A stretch of 64,000 nt of DNA from Alopecurus myosuroides (taxonomy: Eukaryota > Streptophyta > Magnoliopsida > Poales > Poaceae). Position numbers and translations under genes: made by a program. Positions 22,276-35,104 of this stretch are shown piece after piece. Location of the stretch: contig CM054060.1 in the NCBI GenBank assembly GCA_028641055.1, positions 240,836,833 through 240,900,832 of the forward strand. Direction: 5' to 3'. Position 1 is the stretch's first letter, and the number at the start of each line of letters is the position of its first letter. The notes beneath the pieces are model-generated. The model saw nothing but the letters and a program-made list of their open reading frames with translations. It was not told the DNA's origin and did not search any database.

Positions 22276-22685
22276 CTATGCTGGCGAGAGGGTAGTTGAA
22301 ACCATCGCCGTCTTCGCAGAGTCTGTCGGGTGCACCTGATGCTTTCGAGTGTCGCTGTTGGCGCTGAATTCCAATTCTGGCGCGTTTTTCTTTGTGGGGG
22401 GCATCACGGAGTGGTCCGTGGTCTTTGCTATCTCCTCCAGTTCTTCCTGCATCCCGAAAGATTTTGCGATCTCATTGAACTCGATGTCGCACTTGTTGGA
22501 TTTCTGGAAATCTCCGTCGATGGTGATTACACCATATTCCCCGGGTAGCTTGAGCTTCAGGTACGCGTAATGTGGTACTGCCATGAATCTGGCGAACGCT
22601 GTTCGACCAAGAACGGCGTGGTACTGTGAGGGCCAGTCGACTACTTCAGAGTTAAGGAATTCTCTTCGGTAATTGCGTCGATTGC
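22276..22685 (-). pseudogene. pol: Element C pol: protease-RT linker (cut by D)
   Basis: The minus-strand frame encodes the segment between protease and RT (Y-R-R-E-F-L, D-W-P-S-Q-Y-H, L-G-R-T-A-F-A-R-F-M, a charged linker, and T-T-L-S-P-A before the stop). It matches E at about 57465-57860 closely. On the upstream side it is interrupted by D at 22686; the reading resumes at 33973 with the protease. The last five bases, ATTGC (22681-22685), are D's target duplication. Confidence 0.9.
22681..22685. repeat. Target site duplication of D, left copy (ATTGC)
   Basis: ATTGC precedes the 5' LTR of D and follows its 3' LTR (33968-33972). The flanks rejoin the protease-RT reading of element C. Confidence 0.95.
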
Positions 22686-25600
22686 TGTAACATCCCTGAT
22701 TTTTGGAAAGTCCAAAAATCACTAAAAATTTAAACTTTTTGTTTTCATATTATGCAAGTCACCAAAAACCAAATAAGATGCAAGAAACAAAAGGAAACAA
22801 TACATAACTCAATGAAAATTAAAATTAAAAATCCATTATACCTCTATTCCATAAACCCTAAAATCCCATTCAAAAATAAATTTCTTTATATAAAGGGAAT
22901 AGGTTTTTATCAACAAACCTTTACCCAAAATATTTAAAACTCCAATATTACTTTGAAGATATTTTAGGGCAACAAAAATCAAAGATTTATAACCTTTAAT
23001 AAAGTTCTAAGCCCCCAAAGGTATTTGATGAGAATAAAATTGTTAGTAATAACTTTTAGTTGTTATTCCAAGTTTTAAACATGAAGGTGTGAAAATAAAA
23101 TGCATTGTTTGGAAAATAACATAAAAAGGGTTTTGAAAACAATATTATGACATGTGGTTTTATCCTAAATTTATTGACCAACAATATTAATTATTTGATA
23201 TGAACTAATTAAATAGCATTAAGTTACTATTAGTAAATCCTTCATATCCTAAAATTATACAATGTGAAAAAGGTTTAAAAATGGCTTTCCAAAAATAATA
23301 TATGACATGTAAAATGTCTCTGAAATTTTCTTTAGACAATAACATCAAATTATTATTTACTAAATTTTAAAATGGCCTTAAAGTATTAATAGTGTTTTAT
23401 TTATTTTTCAAAATATAAAATTGTGAAAACAAGATTAAATGACTTTCAAAAATATGTTTTCAACATTTATCATACCACTAAAATTTTAATTGGCCAATAA
23501 CTATGTTTTATAAATTTTCTAAATTAAAAATCACTTTAAGCCCTATTAAGGAATTATTTCAATTTTCAAAATTCAAAAATAAAAATATTTTGAAAGTTTA
23601 CAAAAATGGTACTGTTAGAAAGTATTTGAAATAATATGATTTTAGAATTTTGTTTCATGTTAATTGGATTCATAAAACAGAAGATATAAAATAAATGAGA
23701 AAACAGAAATTAAAAAGAAAAGAAAATTATTGATGACGTCATCATGACGTCATCGTCTTCAATCTCGGGCAGAAACTGCCACTACCGTTTCTCCTTCGAT
23801 TAATTTCCACGATTTACTCGTGATTAAGGCCATAATTCTGTCTCCCGTTTCCTCCTCTTAAATCCCCTCGACGCCCTCTTCATTTCCCCCTTGGACACCC
23901 AGCCCGAGACCTCTCGAGGAGGAAGAAATCGCTCGCAGGAGTCCAGAGTACCCGCCGCCGTTCGCCGTTGATTTCGGCCGCCGTAGCCCATCCCTGCCTC
24001 CCTCTTTTGGCCCTTTCGAATCCCCTGTTCTGGGCGCACGCGCTGATCCATTTGACCTATTTGTTCGGGCAGAGAATCGACGGCGCCACAGTCGCCGGAG
24101 TCGAGAACTCCTCCGTTCGCTCGGCGCCAACGCTCGAGGAAGCGAGCAACTGCACCGTGGACACCTGCGAGTCCGCCGTGCCGCGCCGGTCCTCTTCGTG
24201 TGCTTCCCCAGCCTCGGGAACCCCTGCATTGTCGGCGCCGGTCGTCATCCGCAAGCCCCGCCGGCGCGCGGCCATTTTCCGGTGACCAACGCCGCCCGGT
24301 AAGCTCCCTTTTGTCTCTGTCCGTTAGATCCACAACGGATGGTCAGGATTAGATCACTTACCGAATCGTTTTCGGCGAATAGCGTAGCGCCACGTGTGCG
24401 CCAGTGAGCTGCGCCGATTTGGTTATTTGTCGCCCACGCAGCACGTAACCGGCCCAGGCCCACCACTTATCTGTCGCCCAGCGCAGCAAATAGCAGCCCA
24501 TTTTCTGTTTTTCTTCCGGAATAGAAAATGAAAATTAGATTTTGCAGATTAGTCCCTAGACCTTAGAATCATCATATCTTTTCAACCACTTAGCCAAATT
24601 TAGCAATATTGGACTTTTTGAAAAGCCCTTGACATCTACAAACTTGTGGCACTGGCAAAATTCAAATTTGACAAATTTAAATTTTTTCAAATTCAAATAT
24701 GCTTTTTTGATGAAATTTGGCATAATTCAAATTCTACAAATCCAAAAATTGCAAATAAAATATATTTGGAAACGTTAGAATGTGTACTTTCATATCCTCT
24801 GTCCCAAAATAATATTTGATCGAATTAAAATTGAATTTAGAATTAATTAGAATATTTGAGTAATTTTGACATAGATTTAATTCTGTAAATAATTTCAATA
24901 TAGTTCCTTTTGCAAAATTGCTCCATTTGATAACCTTGGACCATAAACAACCTTGCCCAACCATTTTGGACACCCTTGGACCATGACCATGTATTTTAGC
25001 CAAAAATCCATCATAGTAGTCCATCTAGTTATTATGTCTTAGATTTTGTTTCTATTTCTTTCTACCATTGTTGTTGTGGCCATTTTTGAATCCAAGACCA
25101 AGTACCTAGTATGTAAACCATATAAGATACTAAGTAGTGAACCTCAAACACTAGTACTATAGTGTTCTATCTACTCCTCCATCCCCCTATTCTTGCTTCA
25201 AGAAATACATCAAGTTAGCAAATGGAAAACAAGACTCAAGAAATAGAAGGTTCTTCACTTTCAACTTGATGGCAACATGAAGAGATACAAGGAGGATCAA
25301 TGAAGAAATTTTGAAGAAAAGACTCCACAACTAGAAGCAATTCAAGAAAGTACAAGTGTGAAGAAATTCAGAAGAAAACATCTCCCTCTCTCTTTCTATT
25401 TTTCTTCTTATATTATTTCCAATTGACTTAGTGGTATTTGTGTCCATCCCATACCCAAACCAATTAGTGAAGTGAAAGCCATGAAGAATTTATCAAGACC
25501 AAGAGAAGAATCCATCCAAGGAACAAGACTACAATAGAAGCATGAAGATGATCTTCAAGAAGGCAATCACATGAGGTCTAGAAGCAATCCATACAAGTTG

Positions 25601-27389
25601 AAGAATAACAAGTTATTTTTGTCCAACCATTGACCCAAATGGAAAACCAAAGACTTAGTAATATTTTCCCTTTGATGATGAAGTTAGTAGACCTACCCTA
25701 ACCACAATGGAAAATACTAACATAGTCACTCAAATATTTTGAAGGTGAATATGACCAAGTGTTTGCATGTATTACTTTAGTTGAAGAAGTAATATGTTTA
25801 TTCTTAGTGAACTCTTGGAACTTCCTCGACAAGTATGGTTATAATAAATTTAGATCACATCAAACTCAACCTAGTCCTTCCCAAGTAAACCATTGGAATT
25901 TCCTTAACAAGAATGAGACCACTAGAGAATGAATATTTCAAAACTCAAACCTTGACCTTGTCCTAGTCAACTTGGTTACATCCCTTTTTCCATGGTTGTT
26001 GCTATGTATGTTTTCTACACTTGTATGTTTGTTTGTTAGGATGCTTGTTTATTTGGTTTTGTGTTGTCAATGAATAGATTGTACGGAGAGCAACAATCTT
26101 TTGTGAAGAGAGTGTGATATCTTCACCAACTTCAACAAGGCAAGTAACACATCATCAACTACCCATTATTTTCTATATGCATTAGTTGATTTTTGAGTAG
26201 TATGCATTGATAGGAAATTTTACTAAGTTATATTATGCTATGCTATTATCCTAGTAGTGTGTAGCCATCTCTTTTATCCTTGTTATTTATAGCCTTAGAA
26301 CTTGATAGATGCCATGCAATGTGACAAATGATTTTACTTGATGTTGTGGAAAAATTCTAAGTAACAACTTCAATGAACCACCTGGGTGGATTTGGTTGTT
26401 TGGCTGATGAGAGTTGAGTGTCTCCCCGAGGGGTTGTTCACTTGAGGAATGCCACCCAGGAACAAAGTGATTATGATGTTCCCCAAGTTTAGATTGCTTC
26501 CAGTGCAGCCTTTAGTCATATGGGCTCTGTCTTGATCAACTAAGTTGTGAGGGTTCAGCCCGGGCTTGACAAGCAGATGTACCATAATTATAGGTGGAAC
26601 GGGTCTTGCCATTGGGTTGGATTCTTGCTTCTGAAAGATCTCGTCTCAATTCTTCTCCTTTCCTTAATGCACTCAGGGTGTATAGGATGTTTGGGTTGAG
26701 TTGGGTCTGAAGGTGAAAGTGCACAAGCTCTGCAGAGTCAACAAACTAAGATCTTAGCCGTGTCCCCGGTTATGGACAACTATGAGCAGCTGGACAAGGA
26801 TGGACGGAAGAATCACATCACCCTTTTCAATAAGTAAAATTTGACCAAGTGAACAGTATTTGTGGTGCTTGGATCTTAATCCAATGTTGCCACCCTTTGA
26901 AAAGAAAAGTTTGTTTTACAAAAGTGATAGGAGAAAACTGGCTATATGCAAACTTAGCCAAAACTCCACTCAGCCAAATGAGCATGTAGTATTAGTTTTG
27001 CCATTTATATCCACCATAGTGTTACTTGCCAATACATTAAATTGTATTGACTCCCTTGTGGCTGCATATTCCATATTGCAGATGTTTCTGAAGACGAGTG
27101 AGGATTTTGTTTAGGATCTCGAGACTATCGCCAACATGTTTTGCCTGTGGCACATGAAGAAGATGGGCTCAATGTTGTACTATGTTTTCCGCTGTAATTC
27201 TTTGTTTTCTGCTAGTCTTCTAAGACTATGCAAGTTGTAATCCTATTTTGTAAAGATTGGATCATGCGATGTAATAGAATTTGATGCATTTGCATGATAT
27301 TTCATTTTGTACTGTGGTGCTAGCAAATGATCCAGGGACTAGCACAATAACACAGGTATTCCATCTTTATTAAAAGTTGGGATGCTACA
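22686..27389 (+). repeat. Element D 5' LTR
   Basis: It begins TGTAACATCCC and ends GATGCTACA. The first ~1 kb is very AT-rich. Next come paired TGACGTCA palindromes (23734-23752), a GC-rich stretch (23760-24480) with arginine/serine-rich open frames repeated in the other LTR, and then AT-rich sequence. None of the LTR open frames resembles a known protein. Confidence 0.93.
23734..23752. promoter_or_regulatory. Paired TGACGTCA palindromes in D 5' LTR
   Basis: Two exact TGACGTCA octamers start 11 bp apart (23734 and 23745), one helical turn. TGACGTCA is a bZIP (TGA-factor/as-1-type) site. The pair is conserved in the 3' LTR (30319-30337) although the surroundings carry substitutions. Confidence 0.55.
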
Positions 27390-27392
27390 AAA

Positions 27393-27404
27393 TGGTATCA
27401 GAGC
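27393..27404 (+). promoter_or_regulatory. Element D primer binding site (tRNA-iMet)
   Basis: TGGTATCAGAGC three bases after the 5' LTR end. Confidence 0.92.
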
Positions 27405-27976
27405 ATTGTGTTGCCTGTAGAATTCGAGACCCTAGGTTTGAAAATTTACTATGTTCAAACTTTCTAGAAACAAAACAATCCTCTTAATCTGTCTCATATC
27501 CTCTCATCTATTATTCACCTTCAAAATTTTCTAGATGACCTCCCTCCTTAATACCATCAAGACAGGAATGTTGATGACCATACCAAGAAGCGCAAGAAGT
27601 ACTTTCACCACATGAAGACCTACACTCAAGATTATTGAAGAACTTGAAGAAAAACATAGACTTCCCAACAATCAAGAACACCTCAAGACAGTGAGAGAAG
27701 AATTTGAAGAAACTCAAGAAGATATAGATGAGACCACCAATCTAGTTACTTTGTTAGAACAATGTTAACGTGTTAGTATATTGATCATACTAATGAGTGT
27801 GGTATGACAATATTAGTGTTTTCTAAAAACCATGTTGTTTTTGTGTGATGAATGTGTTGCTTTGTGTTTGTTATGTGTTGTTTGTAAGATGAGTTTCCTT
27901 GATCTGCTGTGATTGGATAGGAACCTTCTTAGATCCTTTCTAACCTCTACTCATCTTCCCTAAAACCTCAAAACAG
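27405..27976 (+). other. Element D leader, no credible gene
   Basis: About 570 bp between primer site and zinc-knuckle ORF. It is AT-rich with GAA/AAG-rich stretches, perhaps decayed gag; no continuous frame matches Gag. Confidence 0.5.
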
Positions 27977-28858
27977 ATGCCTAGCCAGAATGCCAACAAC
28001 CCGGAGAACTCAATAGCAATGCAGATGCTACTAGAAGCTCAAACTCAGTTGATACAACTGATGACCCAGAACCAAGCAAGCAACCCCAATATGGAGTTAA
28101 CACCAGGAATGCAACAAGTGTTGGATACTCAATCACAGATAGTGAAGATGATGTCCCAAAACTTGGCCAATAGTGAAAACAATCAACCCTTGGTAGGTAG
28201 GGATAACCAGGAGACAGAAGAAGAAATGTTTTCAACACTCAAAGCCTGCAAATCTTGTGGAGAGGTAGGACACTATTCCAAAGATTGTCCTGATGAGTGG
28301 CCCCATGGTGATGCAAACAACTCAACTGAAGGATACTTCACTCAAGTTACTTGTTTTCTGTGTGAAGGAACAACACATGTTCCAACACAATGTCCACTTT
28401 ACCCCATGGTACAACAAGTTGGACAACAAGCCAAAATGGAAATGCTTAGTGCAATCCAACAGAACTTAGGAAAACCAGAAGTGAAGGGAAAACGCAAGCT
28501 GGATACTATTCAGATGGACCATGTCAAGGATAATACTGGAGCCAAGACTACAACACATCCCTATTCATCCAAACACACCACCAAGAATTGCTATTCTTGT
28601 GAAGAAGATGGACATTTATCTAGAAATTGTCCCAACAAGAAACCCAGACCTTCAACCAACATAGTTGAGTATACTGGGTAGCAGTATGAAGATATGATGG
28701 CCAATTTAACTCCACCAAGGAAGAAGAAGAAACTTCAGAAGAACCCTAATCCTGTCTATAGAGACATCAGCCAAGTGACATGCTTCAAATGCAGAGATAA
28801 AGGACACTATACAAATGGATGCCCTAAAAGGGAGAAGGAAGGAAACATGACTTTCTGA
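27977..28858 (+). CDS. Element D zinc-knuckle (Gag-like nucleocapsid) protein
   Basis: From ATG 27977 the frame has a Gln/Asn-rich N-terminal third. Three CCHC-type knuckles follow: C91-C94-H99-C104, C126-C129-H134-C139 and C205-C208-H213-C218. A TAG at 28679-28681 then stops the 234-residue ORF. The same frame stays open to TGA 28856-28858 and contains a fourth CCHC knuckle with a basic tail, so the TAG is probably a nonsense mutation, less likely a read-through signal. CCHC knuckles bind single-stranded nucleic acid in Gag proteins. Proteins of this kind are common in wheat-type genomes. It is the only protein this element could supply; packaging of its own RNA is an inference. Confidence 0.8.
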
Positions 28859-29270
28859 AAGAAGGAATCTTAGGCAAAGTTTTATGTTGAAAATAAATTT
28901 ATTTTCCCTAGAAGTTCTTCCAGTGTAATAAACCACAATGAATGTCTGGGAAATGTGTTCCCATTATAATGAGATGATGTTGTGAAATCCTCTCAACTTG
29001 ACCTTTTCATTGACCCAAAGAGTGACCCCTCAGTGTCAAAGGTAGTTCAACATACCTATGTTGGTCTACAGCTCTACCACGAAGGAAAGTTCTACTCAAG
29101 CCAATCTCAAATCAATCTACACTCTAATCTAATGAAAATAGACTACCCACAAAAAATTCTTTTAAGGGTGGTAGCCCACCCAGTTGTTACGGAATCCAGT
29201 TGTCCAAACCTATTCTCTCTTTCTAGCCTTCCCAAATCTCGGGACGAGATTTCTTTTAAGGGTGGTAGTC
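28859..29270 (+). other. Element D 3' untranslated region with hairpin and polypurine tract
   Basis: No gene is seen. A perfect inverted repeat AAATCTCG-GGA-CGAGATTT is at 29234-29252, followed by the purine-rich AAGGGTGGTAG (29258-29268) just before the 3' LTR. The arrangement is as in A. Confidence 0.75.
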
Positions 29271-32200
29271 TGTAACATCCCTGATTTTTGGAAAGTCCAA
29301 AAATCACTAAAAATTTAAACTTTTTGTTTTCATATTATGCAAGTCACCAAAAACCAAATAAGATACAAGAAACAAAAGGAAACAATACATAACTCAATGA
29401 AAATTGAAATTAAAAATCCATTATACCTCTATTCCATAAACCGTAAAATCCCATTCAAAAATAAATTTCTTTATATAAAGGGAATAGGTTTTTATCAACA
29501 AACCTTTACCCAAAATATTTAAAACTCCAATATTACTTTGAAGATATTTTAGGGCAACAAAAATCAAAGATTTATAACCTTTAATAAAGTTCTAAGCCCC
29601 CAAAGGTATTTGATGAGAATAAAATTGTTAGTAATAACTTTTAGTTGTTATTCCAAGTTTTAAACATGAAGGTGTGAAAATAAAATGCATTGTTTGGAAA
29701 ATAACATAAAAAGGGTTTTGAAAACAATATTATGACATGTGGTTTTATCCTAAATTTATTGACCAACAATATTAATTATTTGATATGAACTAATTAAATA
29801 GCATTAAGTTACTATTAGTAAATCCTTCATATCCTAAAATTATACAATGTGAAAAAGGTTTAAAAATGGCTTTCCAGAAATAATATATGACATGTAAAAT
29901 GTCTCTGAAATTTTCTTTAGACAATAACATCAATTTATTATTTACTAAATTTTAAAATGGCCTTAAAGTATTAATAGTGTTTTATTTATTTTTCAAAATA
30001 TAAAATTGTGAAAACAAGATTAAATGACTTTCAAAAATATGTTTTCAACATTTATAATACCACTAAAATTTTAATTGGCCAATAACTATGTTTTATAAAT
30101 TTCCTAAATTAAAAATCACTTTAAGCTCTATTAAGGAATTATTTCAATTTTCAAAATTCAAAAATAAAAATATTTTGAAAGTTTACAAAAATGGTACTGT
30201 TAGAAAGTATTTGAAATAATATGATTTTAGAATTTTGTTTCATGTTAATTGGATTCATAAAACAGAAGATATAAAATAAATGAGAAAACAGAAATTAAAA
30301 AGAAAAGAAAATCATTGATGACGTCATCATGACGTCATCGTCTTCAATCTCGGGCAGAAACTGCCACTACCGTTTCTCCTTCGATTAATTTTCGCGATTT
30401 ACTCGTGATTAAGGCCATAATTATGTCTCCCGTTTCCTCCTCTTAAATCCCCTCGACGCCCTCTTCATTTCCCCCTTGGACACCCAGCCCGAGACCTCCC
30501 GAGGAGGAAGAAATCGCTCGCCGGAGTCCAGAGTACCCGCCGCCGTTCGCCGTTGATTTCGGCCGCCGTAGCCCATCCCTGCCTCCCTCTTTCGGCCCTT
30601 TCGAATCCCCTGTTCTGGGCGCACGCGCTGATCCATTTGACCTATTTGTTCGTGCAGAGAATCAACGGCGCCACAGTCGCCGGAGTCGAGAACTCCTCCG
30701 TTCGCTCGGCGCCAACGCTCGAGGAAGCGAGCAACTGCGCCGTGGACACCTCCGAGTCCGCCGTGCCGCGCCGGTCCTCTTCGTGTGCTTCCCCAGCCTC
30801 GGGAACCCCTGCATCGTCGGCACCGGTCGTCATCCGCAAGCCCCGCCGCCGCGCGGCCATTTTCCGGTGACCAGCGCCGCCCGGTGAGCTCCCTTTTGTC
30901 TCTGTCTGTTTGATCCACAACGGATGGTCACGATTAGATCACTTACCGAATCGTTTTCGGCGAATAGCGTAGCGCCACGTGTGCGCCAGTGAGCTGCGCC
31001 GATTTGGTTATTTGTCGCCCACGCAGCACGTAACCGGCCCAGGCCCACCACTTATCTGTCGTCCAGCGCAGCAAATAGCCCATTTTCTGTTTTTCTTCCG
31101 GAATAGAAAATGAAAATTAGATTTTGCAGATTAGTCCCTAGAACTTAGAATCATTATATCTTTTCAACCACTTAGCCAAATTTAGCTATCTTGGACTTTT
31201 TGAAAAGCCCTTGACATCTAGAAACTTTTGGCACTGGCCAAATTCAAATTTGACAAACTTAAATTTGTTCAAATTCAAATATGCTTGTTTGATGAAATTT
31301 GGCATAATTCAAATTCTACAAATCCAAAAATTGCAAATAAAATATATTTGGAAACCTTAGAATGTGTACTTTCATATCCTCTGTCCCAAAATAATATTTG
31401 ATCAAATTAAAATTGAATTTAGAATTAATTAGAATATTTGAGTAATTTTGACATAGATTTAATTCTGTAAATAATTTCAATATAGTTTCTTTTGCAAAAT
31501 TGCTCCATTTGATAACCTTGGACCATAAACAACCTTGCCCAACCATTATGGACACCCTTGGACCATGACCATGTATTTTAGCCAAAAATCCATCATAGTA
31601 GTCCATCTAGTTATTATGTCTTAGATTTTGTTTCTATCTCTTTCTACCATTGTTGTTGTGGACATTTTTGAATCCAAGACCAAGTACCTAGTATGTAAAC
31701 CATATAAGAGACTAAGTAGTGAACCTCAAACACTAGTACTATAGTGTTCTATCTACTCCTCCATCCCCCTATTCTTGCTTCAAGAAATCCATCAAGTTAG
31801 CAAATGGAAAACAAGACTCAAGAAATAGAAGGTTCTTCACTTTCAACTTGATGGCAACATGAAGAGATACAAGGAGGATCAATGAAGAAATTTTGAAGAA
31901 AAGACTCCACAACTAGAAGCAATTCAAGAAAGTACAAGTGTGAAGAAATTCAGAAGAAAACATCTCCCTCTCTCTTTCTATTTTTCTTCTTATATTATTT
32001 CCAATTGACTTAGTGGTATTTGTGTCCATCCCATACCCAAACCAATTAGTGAAGTTAAAGCCATGAAGAATTTATCAAGACCAAGAGAAGAATCCATCCA
32101 AGGAACAAGACTACAATAGAAGCATGAAGATGATCTTCAAGAAGGCAATCACATGAGGTCTAGAAGAAATCCATACAAGTTGAGGAATAACAAGTTATTT

Positions 32201-33967
32201 TTGTCCAACCATTGACCCAAATGGAAAACCAAAGACTTAGTAATATTTTCCCTTTGATGATGAAGTTAGTAGACCTACCCTAACCACAATGGAAAATACT
32301 AACATAGTCACTCAAATATTTTTAAGGTGAATATGACCAAGTGTTTGCATGTATTACTTTAGTTGAAGAAGTAATATGTTTATTCTTAGTGAACTCTTGG
32401 AACTTCCTCGACAAGTATGGTTATAATAAAGTTAGATCACATCAAACTCAACCTAGTCCTTCCCAAATAAACCATTGGAATTTCCTTAACAAGAATGAGA
32501 CCACTAGAGAATGAATATTCCAAAACTCAAACCTTGAAGTTGTCCTAGTCAACTTGGTTACATCCCATTTTCCATGGTTGTTGCTATGTATGTTTTCTAC
32601 ACTTGTATGTTTGTTTGTTAGGATGCTTGTTTATTTGGTTTTGTGTTGTCAATGAATAGATTGTACGGAGAGCAACGATCTTTTGTGAAGAGAGTGTGAT
32701 ATCTTCACCAACTTCAACAAGGCAAGTAACACATCATCAACTACCCATTATTTTCTATATGCATTAGTTGATTTTTGAGTAGTTTGCATTGATAGGAAAT
32801 TTTACTAAGTTATATTATGCTATGCTATTATCCTAGTAGTGTGTAGCCATCTCTTTTATCCTTGTTATTTATAGCCTTAGAACTTGATAGATGCCATGCA
32901 ATGTGACAAATGATTTTACTTGATGTTGTGGAAAAATTCTAAGTAACAACTTCAATGAACCACCTGGGTGGATTTGGTTGTTTGGCTGATGAGAGTTGAG
33001 TGTCTCCCCGAGGGGTTGTTCACTTGAGGAATGCCACCCAGGAACAAAGTGATTATGATGTTCCCCAAGTTTAGATTGCTTCCAGTGCAGCCTTGCCATT
33101 GGGTTCTGTCTTCATCAACTAAGTTGTGAGGGTTCAGCCCGGGCTTGACAAGCAGATGTAGCATAATTATAGGTGGAACGGGTCTTGCCATTGGGTTGGA
33201 TTCTTTCTTCTGAAAGATCTCGTCTCAATTCTTCTCCTTTCCTTAATGCACTCAGGGTGTATAGGATGTTTGGGTTGAGTTGGGTCTAAAGGTGAAAGTG
33301 CACAAGCTCTGCAGAGTCAACAAACTAAGACTTAGCCGTGTCCCCGGTTATGGACAACTATGAGCAGCTGGACAAGGATGGACGGAAGAATCACATCACC
33401 CTTTTCAATAAGTAAAATTTGACCAAGTGAACAGTATTTGTGGTGCTTGGATCTTAATCCAATGTTGCCACCCTTTGAAAAGAAAAGTTTGTTTTACAAA
33501 AGTGATAGGAGAAAACTGGCTTTATGCAAACTTAGCCAAAACTCCACTCAGCCAAATGAGCATGTAGTATTAGTTTTGCCATTTATATCCACCATAGTGT
33601 TACTTGCCAATACATTAAATTGTATTGACTCCCTTGTGGCTGCATATTCCATATTGCAGATGTTTCTGAAGACGAGTGAGGATTTTGTTTAGGATCTCGA
33701 GACTATCGCCAACATGTTTTGCCTGTGGCACATGAAGAAGATGGGCTCAATGTTGTACTATGTTTTCCGCTGTAATTCTTTGTTTTCTGCTAGTCTTCTA
33801 AGACTATGCAAGTTGTAATCCTATTTTGTAAAGATTGGATCATGCGATGTAATAGAATTTGATGCATTTGCATGATATTTCATTTTGTACTATGGTGCTA
33901 GCAAATGATCCTGGGACTAGCACAATAACACAGGTATTCCATCTGTATTAAAAGTTGGGATGCTACA
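29271..33967 (+). repeat. Element D 3' LTR
   Basis: Second copy, 4,697 bp, same ends. It carries the conserved TGACGTCA pair at 30319-30337. A small rearranged patch around 33090-33110 (GCCATTGGG replacing the sequence near 26515) is one of its larger differences from the 5' LTR. Confidence 0.93.
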
Positions 33968-33972
33968 ATTGC
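33968..33972. repeat. Target site duplication of D, right copy (ATTGC)
   Basis: Second copy of ATTGC after the D 3' LTR. Confidence 0.95.
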
Positions 33973-35104
33973 CTAGCACAACCTCTCGATTGATTGTTCC
34001 GAGTGGACGGATCGCCTTTCCTGGAACTATCCCGTGGAAGGATGTTTCTGATTCCGCAAGTCCATACAGGTTCCTGTTCATCCGGCGGAGCGTATCCGCG
34101 TAGATAATATTGATGCCGCTGCCTCCGTCCATAAATACACGAGCCAGTTCGTAATTACCAATTTGCGCTTGAATTACTAGAGCGGCGTGTCCTGGTCGAT
34201 AGACTCGTGGTGGGTGGTCTTCGATGGAAAAGGTGATCGATTGGTATGCCATCTTCAGATACTCGGGCCTTGTTGGCGGGGTTTGCACAGCCATGCACAG
34301 CTGCCGCGTATTTGTCTTCTGAGCTCTGCGGGATGGGCAGACTTTTTGTATCATCCCTAACTGTCCAGCCGGGTTCGGGTACGCGTTAGCTCCGGCGTTT
34401 GGTGCGGGTGGCGCGGGTAGTGCGGCTAGCGCCATGTTTTGGTTTCCTGGTGGAGGTAGGGGTTGTGGCGGCTGGAATCCTTGATGTCCTCCTCCTGGAA
34501 GTGGCGGGTAATTTTGACTAGCTGCTGATCTACTTTTCTTCGAGAAGGCCTCGTGGATGTCGATGAACTTTCGGCAATCCTTGAGAAGGTGTGTTGCCTT
34601 AGTTTTGCCCGTGCCCTTATCTGTAAATAGATGTAGCGAGCAGTATGCGTCAAGGTCCTCCTCGGGACTTTTGTCTTCCGCTTTTGGTTTCCACTCGCGA
34701 TTTCCGCGGCGCCCATTATCGCGGTTTCGCGTGAATTCTGCCGCTACCATCTCTTCCCGATCGTCGTGATCGTAGTACTTCCTCCTCTTCCTTCGACCAT
34801 GGCGGTCGTCCTCAGGTGCGGGCGATGACGTTCTCTCGTTGCGTACCACATCTTCTCCATTATCCCATTTGTCGGCTATGATCATGAGCTCCCCGATAGT
34901 TTTGGGTGCGGCTCGGCCCAGCTCTTCTCTGAAAGCAGTTCGTCGGGCACCTTTTGCGTAGGCCTCAACCGCTACTTCTTCCGAGATGTTTCCTGCGGTG
35001 TTCCTGAGCGTGGTCCATCGCTGGATGTACTCGCGGGTGGACTCGCCGCTCTTTTGTTTGCAGGCTCGCAGTTCTTCAATGGTCGCTGGTCTCTTGTAGG
35101 TGGC
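33973..35104 (-). pseudogene. gag-pro: Element C gag (C-terminal half) and protease
   Basis: Minus-strand open frame downstream of the in-frame TAG at 35105-35107. It holds the rest of the Gag core (A-P-K-T-I-G-E-L-M-I-I-A-D), a basic RHGRRKRRK-like patch, a Cys/His cluster (YCSLHLF, HLLKDC), a Pro/Gln/Gly-rich stretch, and the protease with F-M-D-G-G-S-G-I-N-I-I. The DGGS form is typical of Tat-lineage proteases. The frame stops matching at V-V-L-G-N, where D inserted (34017-33973). Gag and protease share one frame, as in E. The copy is disabled by stops, frameshifts and two later insertions. Confidence 0.88.

Larger units (their letters stand above)
22686..33967 (+). mobile_element. Element D: non-autonomous LTR retrotransposon with zinc-knuckle ORF
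   Basis: This 11,282 bp element has LTRs of 4,704 bp (22686-27389) and 4,697 bp (29271-33967), a perfect target duplication, an iMet primer site, a purine tract and an interior of only 1.88 kb. The interior holds a CCHC-knuckle ORF and no protease, RT or integrase. LTR differences are visibly more frequent than in A or B (about 1% by eye, including small indels), so D is the older insertion. I infer dependence on another element's enzymes; the termini and primer match those of A. Confidence 0.93.

Noticed and set aside
23824..24466. Overlapping 70-170 residue ORFs, repeated at 30421-31051
   Set aside because: GC-rich core of D's LTRs; duplicated with the LTR and not preserved as a single frame.
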